Shown piece after piece: positions 8,957 through 20,040 of a stretch of DNA of 64,000 nt. The stretch comes from Streptomyces mirabilis (GTDB lineage: Bacteria > Actinomycetota > Actinomycetes > Streptomycetales > Streptomycetaceae): assembly GCF_039503195.1 (NCBI RefSeq), contig NZ_JBCJKP010000001.1:9052001-9116000 (forward strand), given 5' to 3'. The position numbers and the translations under genes are program-made. The notes under the pieces were generated by a model. It ran no database searches. It was not told the origin of the DNA and worked only from the letters and a program-made list of their open reading frames with translations. The first letter of the stretch is position 1. Each line of letters starts with the position of its first letter.

Positions 8957-9030
8957 CTGCGAATCAGTCCGCCGAGGAATCCCATCCCGTCTTCGTCCTG
9001 TGTGTTGAAGAGAGGAAAAGAGTCTCCATT

Positions 9031-10710
9031 ATGGCACCCTCCATCGCCCCGCGGCGGCTTCGGCCCGCCCTGAGAGCGGTCACCGCGACCGCCGCCGCAG
9101 CCCTGGTCCTGTCCGCCTGCACGGGTGGCTCGGGCGCCGCCGGCGCCGGTGACACCTCCGGCAACCAGCTGCTCACCATCCCGCGCGAGGATCTGGCGAC
9201 GTTCACGCGCAACTTCAACCCGCTCTCCCCGCAGGCCGCCCCCATGACCCTCCAGGCGGTCTACGAGCCGCTGGCGGTACACAGCATGGCCGACGCCAAG
9301 GACACGCCGTGGCTGGCCACCAAGTGGGAGCAGGCCAAGGACGGCAAGTCCCTCACCTTCACGCTGCGCGACGGCGTGAAGTGGTCGGACGGCCAGGCGC
9401 TCACCGCCGACGACGTCGTCTACACCTTCGAGCTCCAGAAGAAGGTGCTCGGTGGCTTCGACTACCTCGACAAGGTCACCGCGGTCGACGCCCACACGGT
9501 GAAGTTCTCTTTCAACAAGGCGTTCTCAACCGCCTTCTACGAGATCAGCGGCCACTACATCCTGCCGAAGCACATCTGGTCCAAGGTGAAGGACCCGGCG
9601 AAGTTCACCAACCCGAACCCGGTCGGCACCGGCCCGTACACCAAGATCGAGAAGTTCCAGAGCCAGTCGTACGAGCTGCGCAAGAACCCCGACTACTGGC
9701 AGCCGGACAAGCAGCAGATCGCCGGCATCCAGATGCTCGCCTTCTCCGGCAACGACAGCGCCAACGTCGCCTTCACCAACGGCGAGGTGGACTGGACGCA
9801 GTCGTTCATCCCGGACATCGAGAAGTCCTTCGTCGCCAAGGACAAGAAGCACAACCACTACTGGTTCCCGGCCACCGGCGCCATGATCAACTGGCAGTTG
9901 AACACCACCAAGGCGCCGTTCAACGACCCGGCCGCGCGCAAGGCGCTCAGCATGGCGGTAGACCGCGACCAGATCACCAAGGTCGCGATGAACGGCTACG
10001 CCGAACCCGCCGACTGCACGGGCCTGGCCCACACCTACGACAAGTGGCGTGACACGTCGCTGGCCGCCTCCTGCACCTGGACGAAGTACGACACCGACGC
10101 GGCAGCCAAGGCCCTGGATGCGGCCGGCTATAAGGAGAGCGGCGGCAAGCGGAAGCTGAAGAACGGCAAGGACTTCACCCTCGACATCTCCGTCGGCTCC
10201 GCCTCCTCCGACTGGATCTCGGTCGCCAACATCATCAAGCAGGACCTCGCGAAGGTCGGCATCACCGCCACCGTGAAGACGCCCGACTGGTCGGCGGTCT
10301 CGTCCTCGTACAACACCGGCACCTTCGACACCGGCATCGTGTGGAGCAACAACGGCGCGACCCCGTACGAGTACTACCGCGGCGTGATGTCGACCAAGAT
10401 GGTGCAGCCGGTCGGCAAGCAGGCCACGGAGGACTACCACCGCTTCGGCGACAAGAAGGCCGACAAGCTCATCGACGCCTTCGCCGCCGCCACGGACGAG
10501 AGGACGCAGCGCGAGCAGACGAACGGCCTGCAGGAGCTGTACAACAAGGACGCGCCCGTCGTCCCGCTGTTCACCGGCCCCGAGTGGGGCGCGTACACGG
10601 ACGCCCGCTTCACCGGCTGGCCCACCGAAGAGAACCCGTACGCCACCCTCGGCAACCGCAACGGCAGCACGATCCTCGTGCTCACGTCGCTGAAGCCCGT
10701 CAAGAGCTGA
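9031..10710 (+). CDS. Family 5 extracellular solute-binding lipoprotein (Opp/Dpp type)
   Basis: A 559-aa ABC binding protein. ATG 9031 is chosen over longer in-frame starts because a lipoprotein signal follows: Arg-rich n-region, Ala-rich core and lipobox VLSAC with Cys30. Family 5 features include FTLRDGVKWSDGQALTADDV and NPVGTGPYTKIEKF. Members usually carry peptides or nickel, but some carry oligosaccharides. Here it lies in one operon with permeases, two ATPases and two GH32 genes, so fructo-oligosaccharide uptake is the likely job. Substrate assignment is inference. Confidence 0.88.
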   Translation: MAPSIAPRRLRPALRAVTATAAAALVLSACTGGSGAAGAGDTSGNQLLTIPREDLATFTRNFNPLSPQAAPMTLQAVYEPLAVHSMADAKDTPWLATKWEQAKDGKSLTFTLRDGVKWSDGQALTADDVVYTFELQKKVLGGFDYLDKVTAVDAHTVKFSFNKAFSTAFYEISGHYILPKHIWSKVKDPAKFTNPNPVGTGPYTKIEKFQSQSYELRKNPDYWQPDKQQIAGIQMLAFSGNDSANVAFTNGEVDWTQSFIPDIEKSFVAKDKKHNHYWFPATGAMINWQLNTTKAPFNDPAARKALSMAVDRDQITKVAMNGYAEPADCTGLAHTYDKWRDTSLAASCTWTKYDTDAAAKALDAAGYKESGGKRKLKNGKDFTLDISVGSASSDWISVANIIKQDLAKVGITATVKTPDWSAVSSSYNTGTFDTGIVWSNNGATPYEYYRGVMSTKMVQPVGKQATEDYHRFGDKKADKLIDAFAAATDERTQREQTNGLQELYNKDAPVVPLFTGPEWGAYTDARFTGWPTEENPYATLGNRNGSTILVLTSLKPVKS

Positions 10711-10721
10711 CGCACGGATCG

Positions 10722-10749
10722 GCGGCCGTCCTCCTCCCCGGACGGCCGC
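10722..10749 (+). terminator. Intercistronic hairpin after the binding-protein gene
   Basis: Perfect 10-bp stem GCGGCCGTCC/GGACGGCCGC with an 8-nt loop and no T-run. In transporter operons such hairpins stabilise the binding-protein message or reduce read-through into the permease genes. That role is inferred here. Confidence 0.55.
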
Positions 10750-10792
10750 TCCCCACCGCACCCCCGCACCCCCTACGACAGGAGCACGACCC

Positions 10793-11770
10793 GTGCGTCT
10801 CATCCTGCGCAACCTGGGGTTCTATCTGCTCGCCTTCTGGGCCTCCCTCACCCTGAACTTCGTGCTCCCGCGCTTCATGCCGGGCGACCCGGTCTCCCGG
10901 ATGTTCGCGCAGGCCCAGGGCACGATGCAGCCCGACCAGATAGCCCAGTTGCGGAAACTCTTCGGCCTCGACCACCGCCCCCTGTGGGAGCAGTACCTCA
11001 GCTACATCAAGAGCGTCTTCACCGGCGACCTCGGCATCTCCATCACCCGCTTCCCCACCCCGGTCACCGACGTGATCGGCTCGCAGATCGGCTGGACCCT
11101 GCTCCTCGGTGGCGTCGCGCTCGTCATCGCGGCCGTGCTCGGCAACCTGCTCGGCATCGTCGCCGCCTGGCGACGCGGCGGCGTCCTCGACTCCGCCTTC
11201 CCGCCCCTGCTGATCTTCGTCGGCTCGTTCCCCTACTTCTGGCTGGCCATGGGCGCGCTGTACCTGTTCGGGGTGAGCCTCGGCTGGTTCCCCATGCGGC
11301 ACGCCTACGACGTCGGACTGACCCCCGGCTTCAACGGCGAATTCCTCTCCAACGTCGCCACCCACCTGGTGCTGCCCGCGCTGACCATCGTGCTGGTCTC
11401 CATCGGCGGCTGGATGCTCGGCATGCGCAACACCATGATCGCCACTGCGGCCGAGGACTACATCACCATGGCCGAGGCGAAGGGGCTCAGCCCCTCGCGG
11501 ATCATGTTCCGCTACGCCGCCCGCAACGCGCTGCTCCCCTCCGTCACCAACTTCGGCATGGCGCTCGGCTTCGTCGTCGGCGGCGCGCTGCTCACCGAGG
11601 TCGTGTTCGCCTACCCCGGCATCGGCTACCAGCTGCTGATGGCCGTCCAGGGCCTGGACTACCCGCTGATGCAGGGCATCTTCCTGACGATCACGGCGGC
11701 GGTGCTGATCGCGAACTTCCTCGTCGACCTCGTCTACGTCCGCCTCGACCCGCGCGTCCGCGTCCGCTGA
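10793..11770 (+). CDS. ABC transporter permease, DppB/OppB type
   Basis: A 325-aa inner-membrane permease with about six transmembrane segments. GTG 10793 follows AGGAG at 10780. The N-terminus (FYLLAFWASLTLNFVLPRFM) and the coupling loop (EDYITMAEAKGLSPSRIMFRY) are typical of the B subunit. Forms the channel with the next gene, 14 bp downstream, as part of the fructan operon. Confidence 0.9.
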   Translation: MRLILRNLGFYLLAFWASLTLNFVLPRFMPGDPVSRMFAQAQGTMQPDQIAQLRKLFGLDHRPLWEQYLSYIKSVFTGDLGISITRFPTPVTDVIGSQIGWTLLLGGVALVIAAVLGNLLGIVAAWRRGGVLDSAFPPLLIFVGSFPYFWLAMGALYLFGVSLGWFPMRHAYDVGLTPGFNGEFLSNVATHLVLPALTIVLVSIGGWMLGMRNTMIATAAEDYITMAEAKGLSPSRIMFRYAARNALLPSVTNFGMALGFVVGGALLTEVVFAYPGIGYQLLMAVQGLDYPLMQGIFLTITAAVLIANFLVDLVYVRLDPRVRVR

Positions 11771-11784
11771 AGGGGGCTGCCGAC

Positions 11785-12705
11785 ATGACCGCCATCGAGA
11801 TCGCGACGGCCACCACGCCGACCGCCCCCGCACGCACGTCCCGCCGGCGCGGACTGGTGCGCCAGCTCATCGACAGCAAGAAGGCGCTGACCGGGCTGAT
11901 CCTGCTCGCCGTCTTCGCGCTGCTGGCCCTGCTCGCTCCCGTTCTCGCACCGGGCGACCCGTCGCTCATCAACTCCACGGGCAGCCAGGCCCCCTCGACC
12001 GCACACTGGCTCGGTACGACCGCCAAGGGACAGGACGTGCTCGCCCTCACCCTGTGGGGCGCGCGCAGCTCCCTCTTCGTCGGGTTCACCGTGGGCCTCG
12101 TGGCGACCGCGGTCGCCATCCTCGTCGGCCTGGCGTCCGCGTACTTCGGCCGCATCGTGGACGACGCGCTGACCCTGGTCACCAACATCTTCCTGCTGCT
12201 GCCTGGCCTGCCGCTGCTCATCATCCTGGCCGCGTTCCTGCCGCCCGGGACCTCCACCGTGATCCTGGTGCTCGTCGTCACCGGCTGGGCGGGCTCGGCC
12301 CGGGTCCTGCGGGCGCAGGCCAAGTCGATCCGCGGCAAGGACTTCGTGGCCGCGGCCGTCGTCACCGGGGAGCGCCCGCTGCGGATCATGTTCCGCGAGA
12401 TCCTGCCGAACATGGCGTCCGTGGTGATGACCACGCTGCTCGGCTGCGTGATCTTCGGCATCGGCGCCCAGGCCGGCCTGGAGTTCCTCGGCCTCGGCGA
12501 CAGCAGCGTCGTCAGCTGGGGCACCAACCTGTACTGGGCCAGCAACGACGGCGCGCTGATGACCGGCACGTGGTGGGCCTTCATCCCCTCCGGACTGTGC
12601 ATCGCCTTCGTCGCCTTCGCGCTCGCGCTGGTCAACTACGCGGTCGACGAGATCACCAACCCGAGGCTGCGCAACCGCCGTGCCCGACGTGAGAGGAGGG
12701 GCTGA
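11785..12705 (+). CDS. ABC transporter permease, DppC/OppC type
   Basis: A 306-aa permease. ATG 11785 follows AGGGGGCTG. An N-terminal cytoplasmic tail of about 30 residues precedes the first membrane helix (LTGLILLAVFALLALLAPVL), as is usual for C subunits. HWLGTTAKGQDVL and the coupling loop RGKDFVAAAVVTGERPLRIM are present. Only 3 bp separate it from the first ATPase gene. Confidence 0.9.
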   Translation: MTAIEIATATTPTAPARTSRRRGLVRQLIDSKKALTGLILLAVFALLALLAPVLAPGDPSLINSTGSQAPSTAHWLGTTAKGQDVLALTLWGARSSLFVGFTVGLVATAVAILVGLASAYFGRIVDDALTLVTNIFLLLPGLPLLIILAAFLPPGTSTVILVLVVTGWAGSARVLRAQAKSIRGKDFVAAAVVTGERPLRIMFREILPNMASVVMTTLLGCVIFGIGAQAGLEFLGLGDSSVVSWGTNLYWASNDGALMTGTWWAFIPSGLCIAFVAFALALVNYAVDEITNPRLRNRRARRERRG

Positions 12706-12708
12706 GCC

Positions 12709-13658
<950 letters not shown>

Positions 13659-13662
<4 letters not shown>

Positions 13663-14693
13663 CCCAGCCCCTGCTGTCCGTACGCGGTCTGACCAAGGAC
13701 TTCCAGGTCGGCACCGTCTTCTCCCGGCGCCGCGTCCGAGCCGTCAACGACGTCTCCTTCGACCTGCCGGCCGGACGGATCACCGCCCTGGTCGGCGAGT
13801 CCGGCAGCGGCAAGTCCACCATCGCCCGCTGCCTCGCCCGCCTCGAACAGCCCTCCGCCGGACAGGTACTGCTCGACGGCCAGGACATCCTGCGCACCGA
13901 GCCGCGCCGGGCATCACGGGTGTACCGCCGCAAGGTCCAGATGGTCTTCCAGGACCCCTTCGGCTCACTCAACCCCGTGCACCGCATCGAGCACTTCCTC
14001 ACCCGCGCCCTCGTCCTGCACGGCCGCCACGCCACCCCCGAGGCGCTGCGCGAGCTGATGACGACGGTCGGCCTGACCGAGGACATGCTCCAGTCCTACC
14101 CGCACGAGCTCTCCGGCGGCCAGCGTCAGCGCGTCTCCATCGCGCGCGCGTTGGCGGTGGAACCGCGCCTCATCCTGGCCGACGAACCGACGTCGATGCT
14201 GGACGTCTCCGTGCGTGTCGGCGTGCTCAACCTGATGCGGCGCCTGCGCGACGAGCGGAACATCGCCATGCTCTACATCACCCACGACCTGGGCTCCGCC
14301 CGCTACCTCGCGGACACCACCATGGTCATGTTCGCCGGCGAACTCGTCGAGGGCGGCGACGCACTGGCCGTCATGGACGCCCCCGCCCACCCCTACACCC
14401 GCCTACTGCTGTCCGCCGTACCCGACCCCGAACGGGCCGGCAGCTACGACCCCGTCGAACGAGCCAAGCTCCGCGAGGCGATCCTCCACCCCACGTCCTG
14501 CCCCTACGGCGACGACGGCGCGTGCAGTCGCACCGAGCCCGTCCGCCACATCGTCGGCGAGAACGACGGACAGCCCCACTGGGTGCGCTGCCATCTGCGC
14601 GCACCCGCCTCCGACATCGCCCGCCGCGTCCTGAAGGCCACCGACCGGCCGGACGGCGAGGCCACCGAGGAAGCGGAGACCACCGCCGCATGA
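13659..14693 (+). CDS. ABC transporter ATP-binding protein, DppF/OppF type
   Basis: A 344-aa partner ATPase. Walker A GESGSGKST, Q-loop MVFQDPFGSLNP, signature LSGGQRQR, Walker B LILADEP and ITHDL are all intact. The C-terminal region has HPYTRLLLSAVPDP and a Cys pair. ATG 13659 overlaps the previous stop and its own TGA overlaps the next GH32 start (14690). The transporter and the internal hydrolase are therefore translated as a coupled set, which is good evidence that they share a substrate. Confidence 0.92.
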
Positions 14694-16222
14694 CCCACGA
14701 CCTCACCCTCCCCTCCGGCACTCCCGTCGCCGAGGGGCTGGCCGAACGCGCCCTGCGCGACCCCCACCGCCCCCGCTTCCACTTCACCTCGCCCGGCGGC
14801 TGGCTCAACGACCCCAACGGGCTGAGCCACTGGAACGGCGTCTACCACCTCTTCTACCAGTACAACCCGCTCGCCGCCGCCCACCACCGCATCCACTGGG
14901 GCCACGCCACCAGTACCGACCTCGTGCACTGGGCCGATGAGCCGGTCGCCCTGGTGCCAGGCTCGGACGGCCCGGACCGCGATGGCTGTTGGTCCGGTGT
15001 CCTGGTGGACGACGCGGGAGTGCCCACGCTCGTCTACTCGGGCAGGCACGGCGAGCATGAACTCCCGTGCGTGGCCAGGGGATCGGCGGATCTGAGGTAC
15101 TGGACCAAGGACCCGGCCAACCCGGTCATCACCGCCCCGCCCGAGGGCGTCGACATCACGGCTTTCCGCGACCACTGCGTCTGGCGGGAGGGCCAGGTGT
15201 GGCGCCAGCTGGTGGGCTCGGGCATCCGGGGCGTCGGCGGAACGGCCTTCCTGTACGAATCCGACGACCTGCGCAGTTGGCGCTACGTCGGCCCCCTGCT
15301 GACCGGCGACGCCTCGCAGAATCAGGGCGAGCTCGACTGGACCGGCACGATGTGGGAGTGCGTCGACCTCTTCCGGCTCGGCGAGGACGAGGAGGCCGGC
15401 AGCACCGACGTGCTGGTCTTCTCCGCCTGGGACGAGGGCACCACCCACCACCCCCTGTACTGGACCGGCCGCTACCAGGGCGACACCTTCAACCCGACCG
15501 CCCTCCACCGCCTCGACTACGGCGGACGCTACTTCTACGCCCCCCAGTCCACTCGCGACGAGCACGGCCGCCGCATCATGTTCGGCTGGCTCCAGGAGGG
15601 ACGAACGGACGAGGCGAACGCGCAGGCCGGCTGGTGCGGCGTGATGTCCCTGCCGAGGGTCGTCACGCTCGCCACGGACGGCGGCCTGCATCAGGCCCCG
15701 GCGCCGGAGCTGACCGAGCTGCGGCGGGAGCGCGTAGAGGTGGCTCCGGGCCGGCAGGCCGACCGGTACACCCGGCTGCCCGCCGTGCGCGGGGACCAGC
15801 TGGACATCGAGACGACCCTGCGTCTCGCTCCCGGAGCGACCGCCCGGCTCGTGGTCCGCGAGACACCGGACGGCGCGGAACGCACGGTCGTGGAGGTGAG
15901 CAGGGCGCAGGACGGAACGGGCGGCACCCTCCTCCTGCGCCGCGAGACCAGCAGCCTCGACCCGACGGTCGACACCGAACCCCGTTACGGCGAACTGCCG
16001 TTGGGCACCAACGGGCGGGTCGACCTGCGCGTCCTCGTCGACCACTCCGCACTGGAGGTCTTCGCCAACGGGCGTGCCCTCACCGCCCGCATCTACCCCA
16101 CCCGCCCGGACGAGGCCGTCGGCGTCGGTATCGGCGCCGACGGCGACGTGGCGCTGGAGCGGTTCGACGCCTGGCAGATGGCGTCGGGCTTCACCAACGG
16201 ACCCCGGCCGCTCTGGCCGTGA
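14690..16222 (+). CDS. Glycoside hydrolase family 32 (intracellular fructosidase)
   Basis: A 510-aa enzyme without a signal peptide, coupled by ATGA to the transporter ATPase. Motifs: WLNDPNG with nucleophile Asp41, FRDH with Asp161 where most members have RDP, and MWECVDLF with acid/base Glu223. The C-terminal beta-sandwich contains HSALEVFANG. It would hydrolyse imported sucrose or fructo-oligosaccharides to fructose for the PfkB kinase. Only about one third identical by eye to the GH32 at 2349-3827, so the two are not a recent duplication. Confidence 0.92.
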   Translation: MTHDLTLPSGTPVAEGLAERALRDPHRPRFHFTSPGGWLNDPNGLSHWNGVYHLFYQYNPLAAAHHRIHWGHATSTDLVHWADEPVALVPGSDGPDRDGCWSGVLVDDAGVPTLVYSGRHGEHELPCVARGSADLRYWTKDPANPVITAPPEGVDITAFRDHCVWREGQVWRQLVGSGIRGVGGTAFLYESDDLRSWRYVGPLLTGDASQNQGELDWTGTMWECVDLFRLGEDEEAGSTDVLVFSAWDEGTTHHPLYWTGRYQGDTFNPTALHRLDYGGRYFYAPQSTRDEHGRRIMFGWLQEGRTDEANAQAGWCGVMSLPRVVTLATDGGLHQAPAPELTELRRERVEVAPGRQADRYTRLPAVRGDQLDIETTLRLAPGATARLVVRETPDGAERTVVEVSRAQDGTGGTLLLRRETSSLDPTVDTEPRYGELPLGTNGRVDLRVLVDHSALEVFANGRALTARIYPTRPDEAVGVGIGADGDVALERFDAWQMASGFTNGPRPLWP

Positions 16223-16235
16223 CGGTCTTACACAC

Positions 16236-16276
16236 GGCCACGGCCCGCGGGGTGGACGTCCCCCCGGGCCGTGGCC
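16236..16276 (+). terminator. Hairpin between the two GH32 genes
   Basis: Perfect 12-bp stem GGCCACGGCCCG/CGGGCCGTGGCC with a 17-nt loop, 14 bp after the GH32 stop. There is no T-run, as is common in Streptomyces. It may end the transporter operon or act as a partial terminator before the secreted enzyme gene. Confidence 0.65.
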
Positions 16277-16306
16277 CACCCTCCCCTGCTCTCCTCAGGA
16301 GCTGCC

Positions 16307-19300
16307 ATGAGCGTGTCCCGCCGTACCCTCCTGCTCGCCGGAGGAACCGCCGCCACCCTGCTGCCTCTCGGAGGCATCCTCCCCGCAGCACAGGCCGCCA
16401 CCCCGAGCGCCGCCGGAGCGACCCCCGCCGCCACCCCGATTCCCGACCCCATCCCCGTCACCGGCACCTGGACCCTCACCTCCGACGGCGGCCAGAAGGC
16501 GACCGCCGGCCGTCGCGGGCCCGCCCTCGCCCTGTCCGAGCAGCAACTCGCGGCCAAGGGCACCTACGCGGCCCGCGTCACGCCCCAATCCTCTTCCGCC
16601 GTAGGCGCGTTGGTGTTCCGGGCAGCCCTGGACGGCTCGACCGGATACGCGGTCGCCCTCGACCCCGGCCGCGCCCGCATACGGCTCTACGACCTGACCG
16701 GCGGCGACACACTCGCCACCGCTCCACTTCCGGGCGCGCGGACCGCAAGACCCTATGACCTCGAAGTGGCGGTCGACGGACCCGAGCTGACGGTGCATGT
16801 CGACGGCAAGCGGCTCCTCCACACCGAGGACCACCGCCACGACACCGGCTCGGTGGGCCTGCTCGCCCAGGGCGGCACCGTCACCTTCGGCCCGCCCTCC
16901 GTCTCCGCCGTCACCACCAACCTCACCGGCTGGACCACAAGCGGCGGCACCTGGACGGCGACCCCGCTGGGCTGGCGCGCGGACCCGTCCCAGGGAACCA
17001 CCACCCGCGCCGTCACCACGACCCAGGCATACGACACCGCGCTGCAGGCCGACCTGCTCCTGCACGACACCTCCGCGGTCGCCGAACTGCTGGTGCGTAC
17101 CGACGAGGCGGCCACCCGCGGCTACGGCGTCCAAGTAGACCCGGGTCACAGCAGGCTGAGGCTCTACCGCATCGACGGGAACGTCACCCTCGGCACGTAC
17201 GCGACCGCCATCGAGGCCGACGCGGTCTACCGCCTGCGCGTCGAAGCCGAGGGCACCGAACTGCGCGTGCACTGGCAGACCAACTTCCTCTCTCCCGACG
17301 GCTACAGCCCCGTCATCACCGCCCAGGACTCGACCCACACGACGGGCCGACTCGCCGTCAGGGCGTCGGCCGGCGCGGTGTCCTTCGAGAACATCGCCGC
17401 CGCGGACCTCGTCACCAGCGTCCAAGGCTGGACGGCCCGCTCCGGCACCTGGACCCCCGACCTGCGCGGCATCCGCGGCGAGAACGGCCTGCGGACGGCT
17501 CCCTTCACCGACGGCGACCTGGTGGCGAGAGCCGACATCACCCCGGCCGGCACCTCGTCCTCGGCCGGTCTCGTCCTGCGCGCGTCCGCGAACGGCTCCG
17601 GCGGCTACGAGGCCCGCCTGGAAGCCGACCGGAACGCCGTCGTCCTGCTGGACCGCTCATCCGGCGCCCGCCTCGCCTCCGCTTCCGGCCCGGTCCGGCG
17701 CATCGCGTCCGGCGGCACGTACCGCGTCGAGGCCCGCGCGACGGGCAGGACGATCGAGGTGTACGTGGACGGCGTACGGGCGCTGAAAACCCGCGTGTCC
17801 CGCACCAGGGCCGCCACCGTCGGCACCACGGCCGCGCACGGGGCGTCGTACTTCCAGAACGTCGAGGTCCGCGGCACCGCCGACTACTTCACCGAGCCGT
17901 ACCGCCCCACGTACCACTACTCCCAGCTCAGCGGCTCCACCAGCGACCCCAACGGCCTGGTCCACTACGACGGCGAATACCACCTCTTCCACCAGGACCA
18001 GGGCCGCTGGGCACACGCGGTCAGCATCGACCTCGTCCACTGGCAGGCCCTGCCGATCGCCCTGCCCTGGAACGAGTACGGCAACTGCTGGTCGGGCTCG
18101 GCGATCGTCGACGCCGACGACACCTCCGGCCTCTTCGACGGCGGCTCGGGCCTGATCGCGTACTACACCAGCTACCACCCGGACAAGCCGGGCGGAAACG
18201 CCAGCGTGCGCATCGCCTACAGCAAGGACAAGGGCCGCTCCTGGCAGTGGCACGGCGGATCGGCCCCGACCATTCAGAACCCGGGCGGCCCCGACGCCGG
18301 CTGGACGTTCCGCGACCCGAAGGTCATCCGCGACGAGGCCCACGACCAGTGGCTGATGGTGGTCTCCGGCGGCGACCACGTCCGCTTCTTCACCTCAACC
18401 GACCTGCTCACCTGGACCCAGGTCAGCTCCTTCGGTTACGGCGACTGGGTCACGCCGGGCGTCTGGGAGTGCCCCGACTTCTTCCCGCTCCGGGTCGACG
18501 GCGACGAGAACCGCGTCAAGTGGGTCCTCACCCTGAGCACGGGCGCCGTACGCGCCACGAACGGCTCGGCCGCCCAGTACTTCACCGGCGACTGGAACGG
18601 CATCAGCTTCCGCCCTGACCAGAGCGCCGGCGCGACCTTGCGCGCGGACTCCGGCCGCGACTACTACGCCGCCATGTCCTACTACGGCCTGGTCGACGGC
18701 CGCCGCGTCTGGCTCGGCTGGATGAGCAACTGGGACTACCCCTTCAGCGCCCCGACCGGCGCGTGGAACGGCCAGCTCAGCATCCCGCGGGAACTGACCC
18801 TCACGGACACCGCCGACGGCGTACGCCTGGCGCAGCGCCCGATTCCGGAGCTGTCCGCTCTGCGCACGTCCACCACGACCCGCAAGGACCTCTCCGTCAG
18901 CCCCGAATCCGCGAACCCGCTCGCGGGTGTGACGGGCATCGCCTACGAAATCGAGGCCGAGATCACCCTCGGCACCGCCACGGAGATCGGCTTCAAGCTC
19001 CGCGCCGACGACGACCAGCACACGACGGTCGGATACGACGCCGAGGCGAACCAACTCTTCGTGGACCGGTCGGAAGCGGGCCTGAGCGACTTCACCCAGT
19101 ACTTCGCGGGCCGCACGACCGCAGCGATGAAGCCGGCCAGCGGCCGGGTGACCCTGCGCGTGTACGTCGATTCGTCATCGGTCGAGGCATTCGGCGCAGA
19201 CGGCCAGGCCGCCGTGACAAGCCTGATCTTCCCCTCCCCGGCCGCCGACAGCATGGCCTTCTACACCAAGGGCGGCACCGCGCACATCGAGTCGCTCACG

Positions 19301-19879
19301 GTGCACCGGCTGGAGGGCACCTACCGCCTCGTGGACCAGGTGAAGCCGCTGGTGGCCACCTCGACCGGCGGTGAATTCCGCTCGGACCTCGGCAACTTGA
19401 CGATCACCCCCGCCGGTCGTTGGTCGACGGACAGCGCAGGCCGCACCGGAACCTTCGACCAGGACTCCAACGCGATCTCAGCGCGCACGGCGACGGACCT
19501 GGACCTCACCACCCTGGTCCGGCTCGGCGGCCCCGCCCCGGACACAGGCGGCGCCCTCTCCCTCCTCTGGCGCGCCTCCTCCGACGGCACCAACGCCTAC
19601 TGCCTCAACATCGACCCCGACCTACGGGTGATCCGCCTGGTCGCCAAGGCCAACGGCTTCTTCGACGACGGCGCCGCCCTCGCGCGCGTCCCGGCCCTGG
19701 TCCGCCGCGGCACCACGTATCCGGTCCGCATCCTGGCCCAAGGCGACCGCATCCAGGTGTTCCTCAACGGCGAGCAGATCATCAACGTGACGGACACGAC
19801 GTACACCAACGGACACATCGGCCTCAACGTGTTCGGAGGGAGGGCGGCGTACCAGGACGCGTACGCGAAGGAGCTCTGA
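16307..19879 (+). CDS. Secreted multidomain GH32 fructan hydrolase
   Basis: A 1190-aa exported enzyme. ATG 16307 follows AGGAG. A Tat-like signal (VSRRTLLLAGG) precedes an Ala-rich cleavage zone near residue 31. Residues about 45-525 hold three similar beta-sandwich (LamG/concanavalin-like) modules, each with a VYVDG- or HVDGK-type strand. The GH32 core follows: SDPNG with Asp547, FRDP with Asp670 and WECP with Glu721. A beta-sandwich and a fourth LamG-like module end the protein. The usual W(M/L)N before DPNG is replaced by STS. It probably degrades levan or inulin outside the cell and supplies the ABC importer. Confidence 0.9.
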   Translation: MSVSRRTLLLAGGTAATLLPLGGILPAAQAATPSAAGATPAATPIPDPIPVTGTWTLTSDGGQKATAGRRGPALALSEQQLAAKGTYAARVTPQSSSAVGALVFRAALDGSTGYAVALDPGRARIRLYDLTGGDTLATAPLPGARTARPYDLEVAVDGPELTVHVDGKRLLHTEDHRHDTGSVGLLAQGGTVTFGPPSVSAVTTNLTGWTTSGGTWTATPLGWRADPSQGTTTRAVTTTQAYDTALQADLLLHDTSAVAELLVRTDEAATRGYGVQVDPGHSRLRLYRIDGNVTLGTYATAIEADAVYRLRVEAEGTELRVHWQTNFLSPDGYSPVITAQDSTHTTGRLAVRASAGAVSFENIAAADLVTSVQGWTARSGTWTPDLRGIRGENGLRTAPFTDGDLVARADITPAGTSSSAGLVLRASANGSGGYEARLEADRNAVVLLDRSSGARLASASGPVRRIASGGTYRVEARATGRTIEVYVDGVRALKTRVSRTRAATVGTTAAHGASYFQNVEVRGTADYFTEPYRPTYHYSQLSGSTSDPNGLVHYDGEYHLFHQDQGRWAHAVSIDLVHWQALPIALPWNEYGNCWSGSAIVDADDTSGLFDGGSGLIAYYTSYHPDKPGGNASVRIAYSKDKGRSWQWHGGSAPTIQNPGGPDAGWTFRDPKVIRDEAHDQWLMVVSGGDHVRFFTSTDLLTWTQVSSFGYGDWVTPGVWECPDFFPLRVDGDENRVKWVLTLSTGAVRATNGSAAQYFTGDWNGISFRPDQSAGATLRADSGRDYYAAMSYYGLVDGRRVWLGWMSNWDYPFSAPTGAWNGQLSIPRELTLTDTADGVRLAQRPIPELSALRTSTTTRKDLSVSPESANPLAGVTGIAYEIEAEITLGTATEIGFKLRADDDQHTTVGYDAEANQLFVDRSEAGLSDFTQYFAGRTTAAMKPASGRVTLRVYVDSSSVEAFGADGQAAVTSLIFPSPAADSMAFYTKGGTAHIESLTVHRLEGTYRLVDQVKPLVATSTGGEFRSDLGNLTITPAGRWSTDSAGRTGTFDQDSNAISARTATDLDLTTLVRLGGPAPDTGGALSLLWRASSDGTNAYCLNIDPDLRVIRLVAKANGFFDDGAALARVPALVRRGTTYPVRILAQGDRIQVFLNGEQIINVTDTTYTNGHIGLNVFGGRAAYQDAYAKEL

Positions 19880-19910
19880 TCTCTGGTCAGGGCGACCAGC
19901 GACAATGACC

Positions 19911-19950
19911 GCGGAGGCTCCATCCCCGGTACCGGGCGTGGAGCCTCCGC
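19911..19950 (+). terminator. Terminator of the fructan operon
   Basis: Perfect 12-bp stem GCGGAGGCTCCA/TGGAGCCTCCGC with a 16-nt loop, 32 bp after the secreted GH32 stop. It lacks a T-run but is the obvious end of the operon. Confidence 0.75.
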
Positions 19951-20040
19951 GAGCTGGACGGGCAATCCGCTGCGGGCATGCGGGCCCTCTCCCCGAGCTG
20001 CGAGATCGCCCTTCAATGCCCTACTTGATGGACTGAGTGG

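Noticed and set aside
8419..9030. Upstream extension of the solute-binding protein frame
   Set aside because: It overlaps the lacI gene in another frame; the lipoprotein signal begins at ATG 9031.
16271..16306. GTG 16271 as start of the secreted GH32
   Set aside because: It lies inside the hairpin and lacks a ribosome site; ATG 16307 has AGGAG and begins the Tat-like signal.
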